This document shows positions 16,966 to 25,831 of a DNA stretch of 64,000 nt, in pieces. Each line of letters starts with the position of its first letter. Positions within the stretch are counted from its first letter, which is position 1. Both the position numbers and the translations under genes were made by a program. The stretch is taken from assembly GCA_028876495.1 (NCBI GenBank), contig JAGWRO010000093.1:1-64000 (forward strand), given 5' to 3'. This stretch comes from Bacteroidota bacterium. GTDB taxonomy: Bacteria > Bacteroidota > Bacteroidia > Chitinophagales > Chitinophagaceae. The notes below the pieces were generated by a model. The model was not told where the DNA came from. It worked only from the letters and a program-made list of their open reading frames with translations, and did no database searches.

Positions 16966-19900
16966 ATGTTTGCTTTTTTAAATTTCCGCAAAAGTTTTTT
17001 ACATAGCTTTTTTACTTTTTTTGTTATAAGTATTCTTGTATTCGCGTTTGCAGGATGCGTTTCAAAGACCAAGGATAATAACGACACCTCCAAAGCGAAT
17101 CCGAAAGACCTTGCACTGCAATATCTTTCTCAAAATCATCTTGATGAAGCTGTGGCGGCTTTTCAACAAGCTATAAAAATGAGTCCTGATGATATATCAA
17201 GTTATCTTGGGCTTACCCGGCTTTATCTCTTGCAAAAAAATTATACTGACGCTGAAGACCTGGCTAAGAAGGGATTAAAAATAAAGCCCGATAACGTAGA
17301 CTTGAAGTTATTGTTGGCAGATATATATAGCCTGAAAAATGATAAAGAAAACGCAGTAAGCGTATTAAATGAAATAATTGAAAAAGATCCAAAAAATGTA
17401 ATTGCTTATTATACATTGGCTGAACTTGATACCAGCAGTTCTGATGAAGAATTAAGAAAAAATTATTTATTGAAAGTCCAGAGTTTGGTGCCGGCAAATA
17501 TTGTTCCGCGTGTGCACTTAACGGAACTTTTTGCCAGGGAAGGTAAAACTGATTCATCCCTTTTTTATCTTCAAAGCATTAAAAAAATAGCGGTTGGTTT
17601 TACCGATGCTGCAGAAAAGGCATATGCTAAATCCGCTTCCTTATTAGAAGCCAGTCAGCCAACTGCTGCTTTACCCTATCTACAGCAATTTCATGAGCTT
17701 ATGAAAATTTCTCCTGAATATGCATCAGGAATTGATGAAATTGAAATTCCAAAAATGGTTGCCGGATATTTTGATTTCGACACCAACATAGCTGTGTCTG
17801 CTTTTGATAGCACTAGCGGATCTCATCCAAAAGATAATAGTTCTCTCAAAGCCCCTTTAACTTTTAAGGTAGTTTCGGGCATACCCGGATCTGTAATTGA
17901 AAACGGTTCCAAAGCTGAAAATGGAGTATTAGCTGTTGCAGATTATGATGTACAAGGAAATATGTACATCTATTCAAGTTACGTAGCTACAGGCACGTCT
18001 ACTTCCAAAGCATATTTATCAGTTAACCAGGGCGGCACCTTTAAAGAATGTACCGTTAATGGAGGAATCGCCCATAAAGGCCAGGATTTGGACGCCACCT
18101 TTGCCGATTATGACAATGACGGTTACCAGGATCTTTTTGTGGCTACTACTGATGGAATTATTGTATACAAAAACAAAGGTGATGGCTCCTTTGACAGGAT
18201 AACCGAAAATATAGGATTAAATAATTCGGCGAATGCCAACAAAATTCTCTTTGCAGATTTTGACCAGGACGGTGATCTTGATATGTATGTAGCAGGAAAG
18301 GGAGGAAATAAGCTTTTTCGTAATAATGGTGATGGAACTTTTACTGAAAATGCAGCGGCCATGAACCTCACAGGAGATAAAAAAGGCACAGTGAGCATGG
18401 ATTTCGGGGATTGGGATGATGATGGCGATCTCGATATTTTTACACTCGGAGAAGATGGGAGTATTCATTTACTGAACAATAACAGGCATTCAAATTTTAG
18501 TGATATCAGTAAAACAGTAGGATTAAACAATCCCCAATTTACAGGCACTGCATTAACCTTAGGCGATTACAATAATGATGGAACCCTTGATATTCTTGTT
18601 GCAGGAGGGCCCGGAGGTAAGTGTTTTTTGCTTAAAAATGAAGCAGGGCATTTTGTTCCTGATGAAAAAGCCTCAGAACAGTTAAGTAATTCACTAATGG
18701 GAATTAAAGTGTATGATGTAGCTTTTGTAGATTATGACAATGACGGTCACCAGGATATCGTAATCGCGGGTATTAATGATAATAACTCAGAAAAGGGAAT
18801 AAAATTATTTCACAATGATGGGGCAAAAGGATTTTCTGATGCCAGTTCTCTGCTACCTGATAATGTGATGCAGGCCTACAAAATCTCAATTGCAGACTTT
18901 AATTTTGACGGCGACAGAGACTTGTTTTTTGCCGGCCCTAACGGAGTACAATTAGCAAGAAATGATGGAGGCAATTACAGCAATTATGTTCAGGTTCAAC
19001 TTACCGGCCTTTCATTTGGCAGCAGTAAAAATAACAGGTTGGGAATCGGGGCACAAGTAGAGCTAAAGTCAGGCGACTTATATCAACTTAAAACCATCAA
19101 AGGGCCACTTACCGAATTTGGGGTAGGTTCCAGAACTCAAATTGATGCATTACGTATTATTTGGCCTAACGGAGTTCCGCAAACTATTGTAGATCCAACC
19201 CGAAAGCAAAGAGCCTTGGAACAGGCAGAACTGAAAGGCTCTTGTCCATTTTTATTCACCTGGAACGGTAAAGAATTTGTATTCCTCAAGGATATGTTAT
19301 GGAGAAGTGCACTCGGGATGCCGGTGGCCATTCATGGCAAGGATACGACATTTGCCTATAGTGAGCCATCCAAAGAATACCTCATGATTCCCGGTGATAA
19401 ATTGCAACCGCGCAACGGACTATACACCTTAAAGATCAGTGAAGAACTTTGGGAAGCAGTTTATTTTGATAAAGCGCAATTATTCGCAGTAGATCATCCT
19501 GATTCTGTTGATGCCTATGTTGATGAGCGATTCGTTGCGCCGCCATATCCGGGCAAAAAGGTTTACCTGGTTTCTCATCAACATTTACCTGTTTCAGCAA
19601 CCGATGGAAAAGGAAACAATGTACTTCCTAAATTGGAAAAATATGATTTTCAATACGTGTCTAATTTTTCAATGGGCAAATACCAGGGTGTTGCTAAAGA
19701 ACATGATTTGATTTTAGACCTGGGAAAGAAAGCAGAAACTAACAGTTTATTGCTATATATGAGAGGATGGATTTTTCCTCCTGATGCAAGCATCAATACT
19801 GAGCTTACACAAACCAACAAATACCAGCTTCAGGCGCCATCGTTGCAGGTAATCAATAAAGAAGGCAAATGGCAGACTGTTATCCCCAATATTGGATATC

Positions 19901-20565
19901 CCATGGGAAGGGATAAAATGGTGATTGTTAACCTTACCAATAAATTTCTTACGCCACACGACAGGCGTGTTAGAATCCGCACTACCATGCAAATTTATTG
20001 GGATCATATATTCTTCTCCACAGGAAAAGTAAAAGCTCCTGCAAAAACTTATGACTTAAAAATGATGGCTGCAAATTTGGATTTCCGCGGTTACTCAGCT
20101 TCCTATCACAAAGGCGGACCTTACGGCCCGCAATGGTTTAACTATTATGATGTAACCAAAGGGCAAAAATGGAGAGATCTAACGGGCAACTATACACGCT
20201 ATGGAGATGTTTTGCCTTTGTTGAAAAAAGCCGATGACCAATACATCATTTGTGACGGAGGCGACGAAGTAACGATCGATTTTGATGCAACCCATCTGCC
20301 TGCTTTACCCAAAGGATGGAAACGGGATTTTATTATTTACAGCGAAGGATGGGTAAAAGATGGCGATATGAACACTGCATACGGACAAACAGTAGCTCCA
20401 TTGCCGTTTCACGATATGCCTTCTTATCCTTACAGTAAAAATGTTCACTACCCAACAGATAAAGAACATAGAGAATACCAGGAGAAGTATAATACAAGAA
20501 AAGTTTCTACCGAAGCTTTCAGAAACGCAATTAAATTAGGCAGTTTTGCAAATGAAAAGAATTAA
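16966..20565 (+). CDS. large TPR, FG-GAP and ASPIC/UnbV lipoprotein
   Basis: About 1199 residues. ATG 16966 is preferred over a TTG nine codons upstream because it directly precedes the signal peptide, which ends in the lipobox FAGC. Then come TPR units (ALQYLSQNHLDEAVAAFQQA, GLTRLYLLQKNYTDAEDLAK and the following repeat), FG-GAP blades with calcium loops (DYDNDGYQD, DFDQDGDLD, DWDDDGDLD, DYNNDGTLD, DFNFDGDRD), the ASPIC/UnbV domain (LGIGAQVELKSGDLYQ to IIWPNG), and a C-terminal region of about 400 residues starting at CPFLFTWNGKEFVFLKD and rich in Trp and Tyr. It is an anchored envelope protein, divergent from the UnbV-UnbU-TauE operon. Function unknown; the TPR part suggests a scaffold or partner-binding role. 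Confidence 0.88.
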   Translation: MFAFLNFRKSFLHSFFTFFVISILVFAFAGCVSKTKDNNDTSKANPKDLALQYLSQNHLDEAVAAFQQAIKMSPDDISSYLGLTRLYLLQKNYTDAEDLAKKGLKIKPDNVDLKLLLADIYSLKNDKENAVSVLNEIIEKDPKNVIAYYTLAELDTSSSDEELRKNYLLKVQSLVPANIVPRVHLTELFAREGKTDSSLFYLQSIKKIAVGFTDAAEKAYAKSASLLEASQPTAALPYLQQFHELMKISPEYASGIDEIEIPKMVAGYFDFDTNIAVSAFDSTSGSHPKDNSSLKAPLTFKVVSGIPGSVIENGSKAENGVLAVADYDVQGNMYIYSSYVATGTSTSKAYLSVNQGGTFKECTVNGGIAHKGQDLDATFADYDNDGYQDLFVATTDGIIVYKNKGDGSFDRITENIGLNNSANANKILFADFDQDGDLDMYVAGKGGNKLFRNNGDGTFTENAAAMNLTGDKKGTVSMDFGDWDDDGDLDIFTLGEDGSIHLLNNNRHSNFSDISKTVGLNNPQFTGTALTLGDYNNDGTLDILVAGGPGGKCFLLKNEAGHFVPDEKASEQLSNSLMGIKVYDVAFVDYDNDGHQDIVIAGINDNNSEKGIKLFHNDGAKGFSDASSLLPDNVMQAYKISIADFNFDGDRDLFFAGPNGVQLARNDGGNYSNYVQVQLTGLSFGSSKNNRLGIGAQVELKSGDLYQLKTIKGPLTEFGVGSRTQIDALRIIWPNGVPQTIVDPTRKQRALEQAELKGSCPFLFTWNGKEFVFLKDMLWRSALGMPVAIHGKDTTFAYSEPSKEYLMIPGDKLQPRNGLYTLKISEELWEAVYFDKAQLFAVDHPDSVDAYVDERFVAPPYPGKKVYLVSHQHLPVSATDGKGNNVLPKLEKYDFQYVSNFSMGKYQGVAKEHDLILDLGKKAETNSLLLYMRGWIFPPDASINTELTQTNKYQLQAPSLQVINKEGKWQTVIPNIGYPMGRDKMVIVNLTNKFLTPHDRRVRIRTTMQIYWDHIFFSTGKVKAPAKTYDLKMMAANLDFRGYSASYHKGGPYGPQWFNYYDVTKGQKWRDLTGNYTRYGDVLPLLKKADDQYIICDGGDEVTIDFDATHLPALPKGWKRDFIIYSEGWVKDGDMNTAYGQTVAPLPFHDMPSYPYSKNVHYPTDKEHREYQEKYNTRKVSTEAFRNAIKLGSFANEKN

Positions 20566-20669
20566 ATTTCTTCAGCATAAATAATAAAAGGGAGCTATAG
20601 TAAACCAACAAATAATGCGGATTTCTGTTTGTAGAGCATCCATGCTAACTTTATCAAAATTTATAAATC

Positions 20670-21140
20670 ATGTTTGATACTTTAAGTAATGAGCAAATAA
20701 TAGATGTTGTTTCTAATAGTCTTGTAGGAAGGTTAGGCTGCCATGCAGACGGTAAAACTTATGTTGTGCCTATAAGCTATGCTTATGATGGAGATTATAT
20801 TTATGCAAGATCATTTGAAGGGATGAAATTAACTATGATGCGAAAAAATCCAAATGTTTGTTTCCAGGTTGATAAAATGGAAAGTATGTCAGATTGGGAA
20901 TCGGTAATTATTTGGGGAACTTTTGAGGAGCTTACGGATAAAAAAGAAAGAGAAAAGGGGTTAAAAATATTACTTTCAAGAATTCTTCCCAATGTATCAA
21001 GCAGAACTGTAAAGTTTACTCCTGAGTGGCCTTTCCCGACCAATGATTTTGAGAGGATTGATGGTATTGTTTTTAGAATCCGCATCAATGAGATGACAGG
21101 TCGGTGCGAAGAACTGCATTCGGATTCTTTTAGAAAATAA
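20670..21140 (+). CDS. pyridoxamine 5'-phosphate oxidase-like flavin-binding protein
   Basis: 156 residues with the split beta-barrel of the PNPOx/FMN-binding family: LVGRLGCHADGKTYVVPISY at about 18-37, YIYARSFEGMKLTMMRKNPNVCF at about 45-67, and the ending EELHSDSF. This small subfamily (often called NimA-like or flavin-nucleotide-binding) binds FMN or F420 and can reduce nitro compounds or quinones. It is a lone gene between the large UnbV lipoprotein and a convergent operon; a weak A/T-flanked hairpin lies at its end. Confidence 0.85.
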   Translation: MFDTLSNEQIIDVVSNSLVGRLGCHADGKTYVVPISYAYDGDYIYARSFEGMKLTMMRKNPNVCFQVDKMESMSDWESVIIWGTFEELTDKKEREKGLKILLSRILPNVSSRTVKFTPEWPFPTNDFERIDGIVFRIRINEMTGRCEELHSDSFRK

Positions 21141-21168
21141 AAAACGATTGTAGTAAAGCGTTTTTTTT
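21141..21168. terminator. weak intrinsic terminator
   Basis: AAAACG (21141-21146) and CGTTTT (21159-21164) form a short stem followed by more T. It lies between two convergent genes. The stem is mostly A-T, so it is only a weak candidate. Confidence 0.4.
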
Positions 21169-21205
21169 GTGAATACAATTGCCTTCCCCATGTTATTACC
21201 TGAAA

Positions 21206-22720
21206 TCATAACACCGCAACCGTGTGGTGATACATATTTTTTGATGCGGGATCAAGGAGGCCGGCTATATTAAAAGGTTGAATTCTTTCTTTTACAAGAT
21301 TGGTAAAATCTCTAATTTCTTCAGTTGAAGGCGCTTTTGAAGAAATTATTTTCAGCAAATCATCATAAGAATTATAAACCATTTTCCTGATGTTAGGATC
21401 ATCCGCATTTAAAAAATATCCGGGAGCTTTATTTTTTAACCTTCGCTGTTCGTGGGCAATGGTTGCCGCAAAATAAAACATGGACCATACATTGAAAAGT
21501 TCAAAATGGGCCATTGTTTTATAGCATCCAGCAATAAGACAATCCGCCAGTTTTAATTCCTCAAAAACTTTGTGTTCGTATTCTTGTAAGCTTTTGTAAA
21601 ATAATGTGTCGTTGCCCCAAAACTGTTTGATACTATCAACCAGTTTTTCAACTCCTGAAAGCGTGTGAGCGATTCCTGAACTAAACAACGGATCCACAAA
21701 ACCAACTGTATGCGGTAATGCAACCCAACCTTCTCCAAAACAATGATTTAATTTTCTTTGCAATCTTGCAGAGCGGATAATTTTTCCCGGCATCTTTGCT
21801 AATGTAGCGTCTTTGAAAATAGTTTTGATAGACGGATATTTTGCAAGTAAGTCATTCCATATTTCCTCTGTTGACAATTTATCATACGCTCCTTCACTAT
21901 CATCAATGACAAAGCCCAAACTTGTAAGATCATTGTTAAATCGAAGCATCCACAACCAGCCTTCATCAAGGATTTGATGCAAAGCCGAATGATCAGGATT
22001 ATAAGGAAAATCATTAATCGGGATGTTGAATTTTTTGAGCATTTCCTTCCAAAGAGGAACATGATCAAAATGAGAAAACAGGGCAAATGAATTGGTGAAA
22101 AAACCAGAAGAAGAAGATTCAATTTCAAACAATCTCCCGGCTAAATCACCGCTACCGGTAGCATCAATAAAAAAAGAAGAATAGATCACCTCATTTTTAT
22201 CAGAACGGCTGACACGAAATTCCCATTCGCCAATCCGTGTAGCTGTCGTAATCTCAGCAAGATCAAAATAATCAATACCGCTTTCTTTTACTTTGCTTAC
22301 CAAGAAAGCATCAAAATCAGCGCGCAGCCAATTAGTGTCTGATTCAATATCACTTGAACTGGCAGCCACCAAAAGTTCGTTTTTATGATTTTCATCTGTT
22401 GTAAATTCTTCTCCCGGATAGTGCTTAAAAAAACTAAATCCTCTTTTGATGCCGCAAACAATTTCCGGGTGCGATTGTTGCCACGTGCCATATCTTGAAA
22501 AATCATACAGCCAGGGAAGATCATAGGTCGATGACAATTTTCGCAAAATCATATCTGCCACCGGTGTGGAAGATTCACCGATTGTAAAACGCGGATGCTG
22601 TCCTTTCTCCAGTAAACCAACTTTAAAGCCTGATTTTTGTAATATCAATGCAGTAAGCGAACCGGCGAAACCAGCTCCTGCTATCAAAATATCATAGTGA
22701 TTTTCACTTCTGTTCTCCAT
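21206..22720 (-). CDS. FAD-dependent oxidoreductase, halogenase/geranylgeranyl-reductase-like
   Basis: 504 residues. The FAD-binding Rossmann motif GAGFAG is at about 15-20, then GESSTP near 48-53 (the GExxxP loop of flavin halogenases and related enzymes), DATGSGDLAGR near 188-198, and the second FAD motif GFVDPLFSSGIAHTLSG near 342-358. These define the tryptophan-halogenase/GGR superfamily. The halogenase signature WxWxIP is present only as WLWMLR, so halogenation is not supported and oxidation, reduction or hydroxylation is as likely. The ATG follows the radical SAM stop codon without a gap, so translation is coupled. It is the last gene of a three-gene operon. Confidence 0.85.
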   Translation of the reverse strand: MENRSENHYDILIAGAGFAGSLTALILQKSGFKVGLLEKGQHPRFTIGESSTPVADMILRKLSSTYDLPWLYDFSRYGTWQQSHPEIVCGIKRGFSFFKHYPGEEFTTDENHKNELLVAASSSDIESDTNWLRADFDAFLVSKVKESGIDYFDLAEITTATRIGEWEFRVSRSDKNEVIYSSFFIDATGSGDLAGRLFEIESSSSGFFTNSFALFSHFDHVPLWKEMLKKFNIPINDFPYNPDHSALHQILDEGWLWMLRFNNDLTSLGFVIDDSEGAYDKLSTEEIWNDLLAKYPSIKTIFKDATLAKMPGKIIRSARLQRKLNHCFGEGWVALPHTVGFVDPLFSSGIAHTLSGVEKLVDSIKQFWGNDTLFYKSLQEYEHKVFEELKLADCLIAGCYKTMAHFELFNVWSMFYFAATIAHEQRRLKNKAPGYFLNADDPNIRKMVYNSYDDLLKIISSKAPSTEEIRDFTNLVKERIQPFNIAGLLDPASKNMYHHTVAVL

Positions 22721-23650
22721 CTAATAATTACAGTTACAATTTATAGGTTGTTGAAATTGTTGCGTAAGATTCATTTGTTCCAAACGATGTTTCCGGGCTT
22801 CGAAACATTGAGGACAATCTGATAAAAAACCAATATCCCAGGTATCTACCAACACTCGTCCCTGTTGCAACGCAAGCGATCGTTCAAATACTTCTTCCAA
22901 AGCATCTAATGTTGGTGTAACGTATTCTCCCATTTGTTTTAAAACCTCCATTATACCGTTTCCTGGCCGGGTAGGAATAATGGAACAGCAATCTACGCCA
23001 CATTCAAAAGCAAACTGCACCGTTTTAAAAGTCCATTCAATATTTTCTCTTTGATCAGTTAGAAAAGGAGGATTTAAAAGAATGAAAGCACGCATTTGGA
23101 TTTTGTTTCTTCCCAAAAAACCGGTTGCTTCTCTAAAATCTTCGGGAGTAAGTTTCTTGTTTAGTTTAGGCAAAACATCAGGATGAATGGTTTCAAGCCC
23201 CATGGCTATTTCGAGAGTTCCACCAAGTTTTTCGTTAAATTCTACACAAGCATTGCCACAAAGATTGGGATGATTTTCAACAATCACTTTTTTGTATGAT
23301 TGAAGCCGATCAATAATTCCCGGATAATCTGAAATTGGAATAGCTTTTTGGTCGAAGAAATTGCTGCTGTTATAAAGTTTAATCGCAGTGGCTTTTGGAA
23401 GCCTCGCTAAAGCATAGTCTATCTGTTTTAAAATCGCTCCAGCCGGAGTTAAAGTTGTGAGTGTATTTTTCCATAGATCGCACATGGTACATTCAAAAGC
23501 ACATTCTTTACCGGTAAGAAAAATGGTATTTACCTGCTGCAAATTACCATGCTCATCCGGCTCCTCTTCATGGAGAAAATGATAAGGTATTTCAGGATTT
23601 ACTTTGTTTCTTTCCGGACGAAGCTTTTTAATATCATAGCTGTCAGGCAT
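22721..23650 (-). CDS. radical SAM protein (RaSEA/TIGR01210-like)
   Basis: 309 residues from the ATG at 23650. A start further upstream is possible, but this one overlaps the preceding stop by 8 bp, typical of coupled genes. Cysteines 50, 54 and 57 form the CxxxCxxC iron-sulfur motif (CAFECTMC). Further segments LETIHPDVLPKLNKKLTPED, RAFILLNPPFLTDQRENIEW and CSIIPTRPGNGIMEVL resemble the radical SAM family that includes the archaeosine enzyme RaSEA. The C-terminus has two extra cysteine pairs (DCPQC and NCNC) that may hold a second cluster. The substrate is unknown. The neighbouring ATP-dependent amidating-type protein and flavoprotein suggest one small-molecule or macromolecule modification pathway. 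Confidence 0.85.
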   Translation of the reverse strand: MPDSYDIKKLRPERNKVNPEIPYHFLHEEEPDEHGNLQQVNTIFLTGKECAFECTMCDLWKNTLTTLTPAGAILKQIDYALARLPKATAIKLYNSSNFFDQKAIPISDYPGIIDRLQSYKKVIVENHPNLCGNACVEFNEKLGGTLEIAMGLETIHPDVLPKLNKKLTPEDFREATGFLGRNKIQMRAFILLNPPFLTDQRENIEWTFKTVQFAFECGVDCCSIIPTRPGNGIMEVLKQMGEYVTPTLDALEEVFERSLALQQGRVLVDTWDIGFLSDCPQCFEARKHRLEQMNLTQQFQQPINCNCNY

Positions 23651-24971
23651 AGAGCGAATTGAAATAAGTGCGGTATTCCATTTCATCGTCGGAAAACATT
23701 TGCTTAAATGTATTTTCATCTGCCGCACCGCGCTGAAACCGGCGTTTCTCAAATACAGGCATATCGAAGCCGGTAACCGCCTTTATGCCTCTCCTGACAA
23801 TTTCACCTTTGAGGGCATACAATTCTTCTTCTTTCCAATTGGTCAATTCAATGAAAGGAATTCCTTCGGCCACTTCAATAACATTGGGCAATGCATAAGG
23901 ACTAAACCCTTTGAATCCTAATAAACGTGACGGGGCATAAGAACGTACATGTCCTCTGCTTTGTCCGCCTGTATAAGTAAGAGAATGTTTTATTTTATCA
24001 ACGCCCCACCCTTCCTGGTAAAGCATCGTGTTGTTTAGCACGCTTCGTATAGTAAGTTCAGTATTTTCTTCAATTGGATAATCCTTCAGGTTTTCATCAC
24101 CTCCATCTCCATCGGCCATGTATTTCCAATCAGGATAAAGTTTGCGTATTTGTTTGCACAATGCCAGCGCCATTGTGGCTGATTCAATGTCGAGCGGCTT
24201 ATAATCTTCCACCACTTTAATGGCATCTTTATAATTAACTGCAGATTGTGGTACATCCAACACTTCGAGGAAAAGCGATAATCCTAACTGATCCAAAAAC
24301 TGGTACGCCTGTTCCGCGTCCGGTCCGTTGTTTACTGAAAGTGTGAACGCTTTTAAACGCTGCGGAGAAAGGCCCATTTTCAGCATCAGATGGTAAAGCA
24401 CCAGGAAAACCGAACCACTGTCAATTCCTCCCGAGAATAATACACCGATCGGCTCATTTTCCGGAATCATTTTCAACCATTTCTGGCACTCATTAGCCAA
24501 CGCGCCTATATAGGCTTTTCCTATCTCATCGAGGTTATTGGTTAAGCGATTTCTTTGCGGAGCAAAAAAGCGTGTGTACACAGGGTTAGGATCAGGGCAG
24601 CCAATTACTTCCAATCTTACCACAAAATGTGCAGGAACCATCCTGGTGTAAGAAGGATGGAACTGCGAATGCAAATTTTTGGTTTTAAGAAATTCGTAAA
24701 TTTCATCCATTCGTTCTGCAACAATAAGTAAGGGACCTGCAACTTGTTTAGCCAAAAAATACCGCATCGGCCTTCCGATAGAACGCGCCATAAATACCTC
24801 CTGACCTACTTTTTCTACGATCGCAAACTGGCCTTCGATTTCACGAACTCGGCTTGCATCACCGGAAATAATTGCTGCGGTAACTTCTTCCGGCGACATG
24901 TTGAAAATGATATTGTTCTTATAATCAAGGAGGTTTACAAAGTTTTGAACGGTTTGGGATTTATTATCCAT
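23643..24971 (-). CDS. asparagine synthetase-like protein without glutaminase cysteine
   Basis: 442 residues. The C-terminal half is the asparagine synthetase ATP-pyrophosphatase domain: P-loop SGGIDSGS at 180-187, then YMADGDGGDEN near 285-295, matching the acyl-adenylate binding region. The first residues do not show the Cys2 nucleophile of class II glutaminases, although residues about 30-120 keep an Ntn-like fold pattern (EIEGQFAIVEKVGQEVFMAR). Such proteins usually form an amide or ring by ATP activation without glutamine, as in beta-lactam synthetases and lasso-peptide cyclases. It is shorter than AsnB (about 550). It heads the operon with the radical SAM and flavoprotein genes. Confidence 0.82.
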   Translation of the reverse strand: MDNKSQTVQNFVNLLDYKNNIIFNMSPEEVTAAIISGDASRVREIEGQFAIVEKVGQEVFMARSIGRPMRYFLAKQVAGPLLIVAERMDEIYEFLKTKNLHSQFHPSYTRMVPAHFVVRLEVIGCPDPNPVYTRFFAPQRNRLTNNLDEIGKAYIGALANECQKWLKMIPENEPIGVLFSGGIDSGSVFLVLYHLMLKMGLSPQRLKAFTLSVNNGPDAEQAYQFLDQLGLSLFLEVLDVPQSAVNYKDAIKVVEDYKPLDIESATMALALCKQIRKLYPDWKYMADGDGGDENLKDYPIEENTELTIRSVLNNTMLYQEGWGVDKIKHSLTYTGGQSRGHVRSYAPSRLLGFKGFSPYALPNVIEVAEGIPFIELTNWKEEELYALKGEIVRRGIKAVTGFDMPVFEKRRFQRGAADENTFKQMFSDDEMEYRTYFNSLYA

Positions 24972-25001
24972 TTTATTTATGCTTTAGATTTAAAAGGTTG
25001 A

Positions 25002-25364
25002 AAATTGAAACTGATTTTGAGCCTTTTAGTTTTTAAAATTTTAGTTTTCAGATTGAAGAGTTGCAAGTTATAAAAAAAACACTTTGTTATTTTTTCATTT
25101 TTTATCTTATCAGCTTTTACTTTGTTAAAATGAACTTTTCCTCAAAAAAATCAACATTCAGCAGTAAAAAAAACAAATAGGAAAGAATCTTATTCGCATA
25201 AATCATTAAACCTTTAGAAGAAGGCAATTTAATGATGTAATAAACGTTACTAAATTGCTAAATGCTCCTTTTTAAAAATATTATTATTATTAGATAAATA
25301 TAAAAAGGGCGAAAGTTGTAGTTATAAATTAATTGAATACTTTTGTACTAATGAATTTGTACTA
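25002..25364. other. AT-rich divergent intergenic region
   Basis: 363 bp between the asparagine-synthetase-like operon (minus) and the T9SS-domain gene (plus). It contains the well-formed promoter at 25316-25345 for the plus-strand gene. No open frame or RNA structure of note is visible. Confidence 0.55.
25316..25345 (+). promoter_or_regulatory. Bacteroidota sigma-A promoter
   Basis: TTG at 25316-25318 is followed after 19 bp by TACTTTTG at 25338-25345, matching TTG-N19/20-TAnnTTTG. The predicted transcription start (about 25352) is only some 13 nt before the start codon of the T9SS-domain gene. Confidence 0.8.
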
Positions 25365-25700
25365 TTGAAAAAAATTTTCTACATATTTATTTTTATTGCC
25401 GGTTTTCAGTTGAGCAGCAATGCCCAGGTGAGGCATGTTTCAAACGATGATACAAAAACAGTAAAGTTTTACCCTAATCCAGCATCAAGTTTTATCAATT
25501 TTGAGTTTGCCGAAAATTACAACGACTCTTATACTCTGGTAATTTTTAATTTTATTGGAAAAAAAGTAGAAGATTTCAAAGTAACTGATCAAAAAATTAC
25601 CGTCTCTCTTACCGATTTTTACCGTGGTTTGTATATTTTTCAGCTTCGCGATAAGCAAGGAAATATTGTCGAATCCGGTAAATTCCAGGTCGTTAAATAA
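25365..25700 (+). CDS. minimal T9SS type A sorting-domain protein
   Basis: 111 residues: signal peptide MKKIFYIFIFIAGFQLSSNA, a linker of about 12 residues, then a complete T9SS C-terminal sorting domain (FYPNPASSFINFEF at about 35-48, DFYRGLYIFQLRDKQGN, ending FQVVK). There is no passenger domain. The T9SS domain normally directs a larger protein across the outer membrane and is removed; a protein made of little else is unusual, although Por-secretion-tail-only proteins occur. The start codon is TTG, placed right at the signal peptide; the nearby ATG at 25351 is out of frame. Its own promoter lies just upstream. Confidence 0.85.
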   Translation: MKKIFYIFIFIAGFQLSSNAQVRHVSNDDTKTVKFYPNPASSFINFEFAENYNDSYTLVIFNFIGKKVEDFKVTDQKITVSLTDFYRGLYIFQLRDKQGNIVESGKFQVVK

Positions 25701-25764
25701 TTTCTTTAACAAATACCACACGCTTCCTCTCTTCTCTTAGTGTCATTTTGTCTAATTTTTAATA

Positions 25765-25794
25765 TTGGCAAAAAGTTTGACTGTAGTACCTTTG
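25765..25794 (+). promoter_or_regulatory. promoter of grpE-dnaJ
   Basis: TTG at 25765-25767 and TACCTTTG at 25787-25794 with a 19-bp spacer, an excellent match to the Bacteroidota housekeeping promoter. It is 37 bp upstream of the grpE ATG. Confidence 0.85.
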
Positions 25795-25831
25795 CAGCCA
25801 ATTTAGTAACGGATAAAAAAACAAGAAAGAT

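Noticed and set aside
21206-24971. Lasso-peptide cluster
   Set aside because: The synthetase-like protein fits the cyclase superfamily, but no precursor peptide or leader peptidase is visible.
25345-25380. ATG at 25351 as the start of the T9SS-domain gene
   Set aside because: It is out of frame and reaches a stop after five codons.
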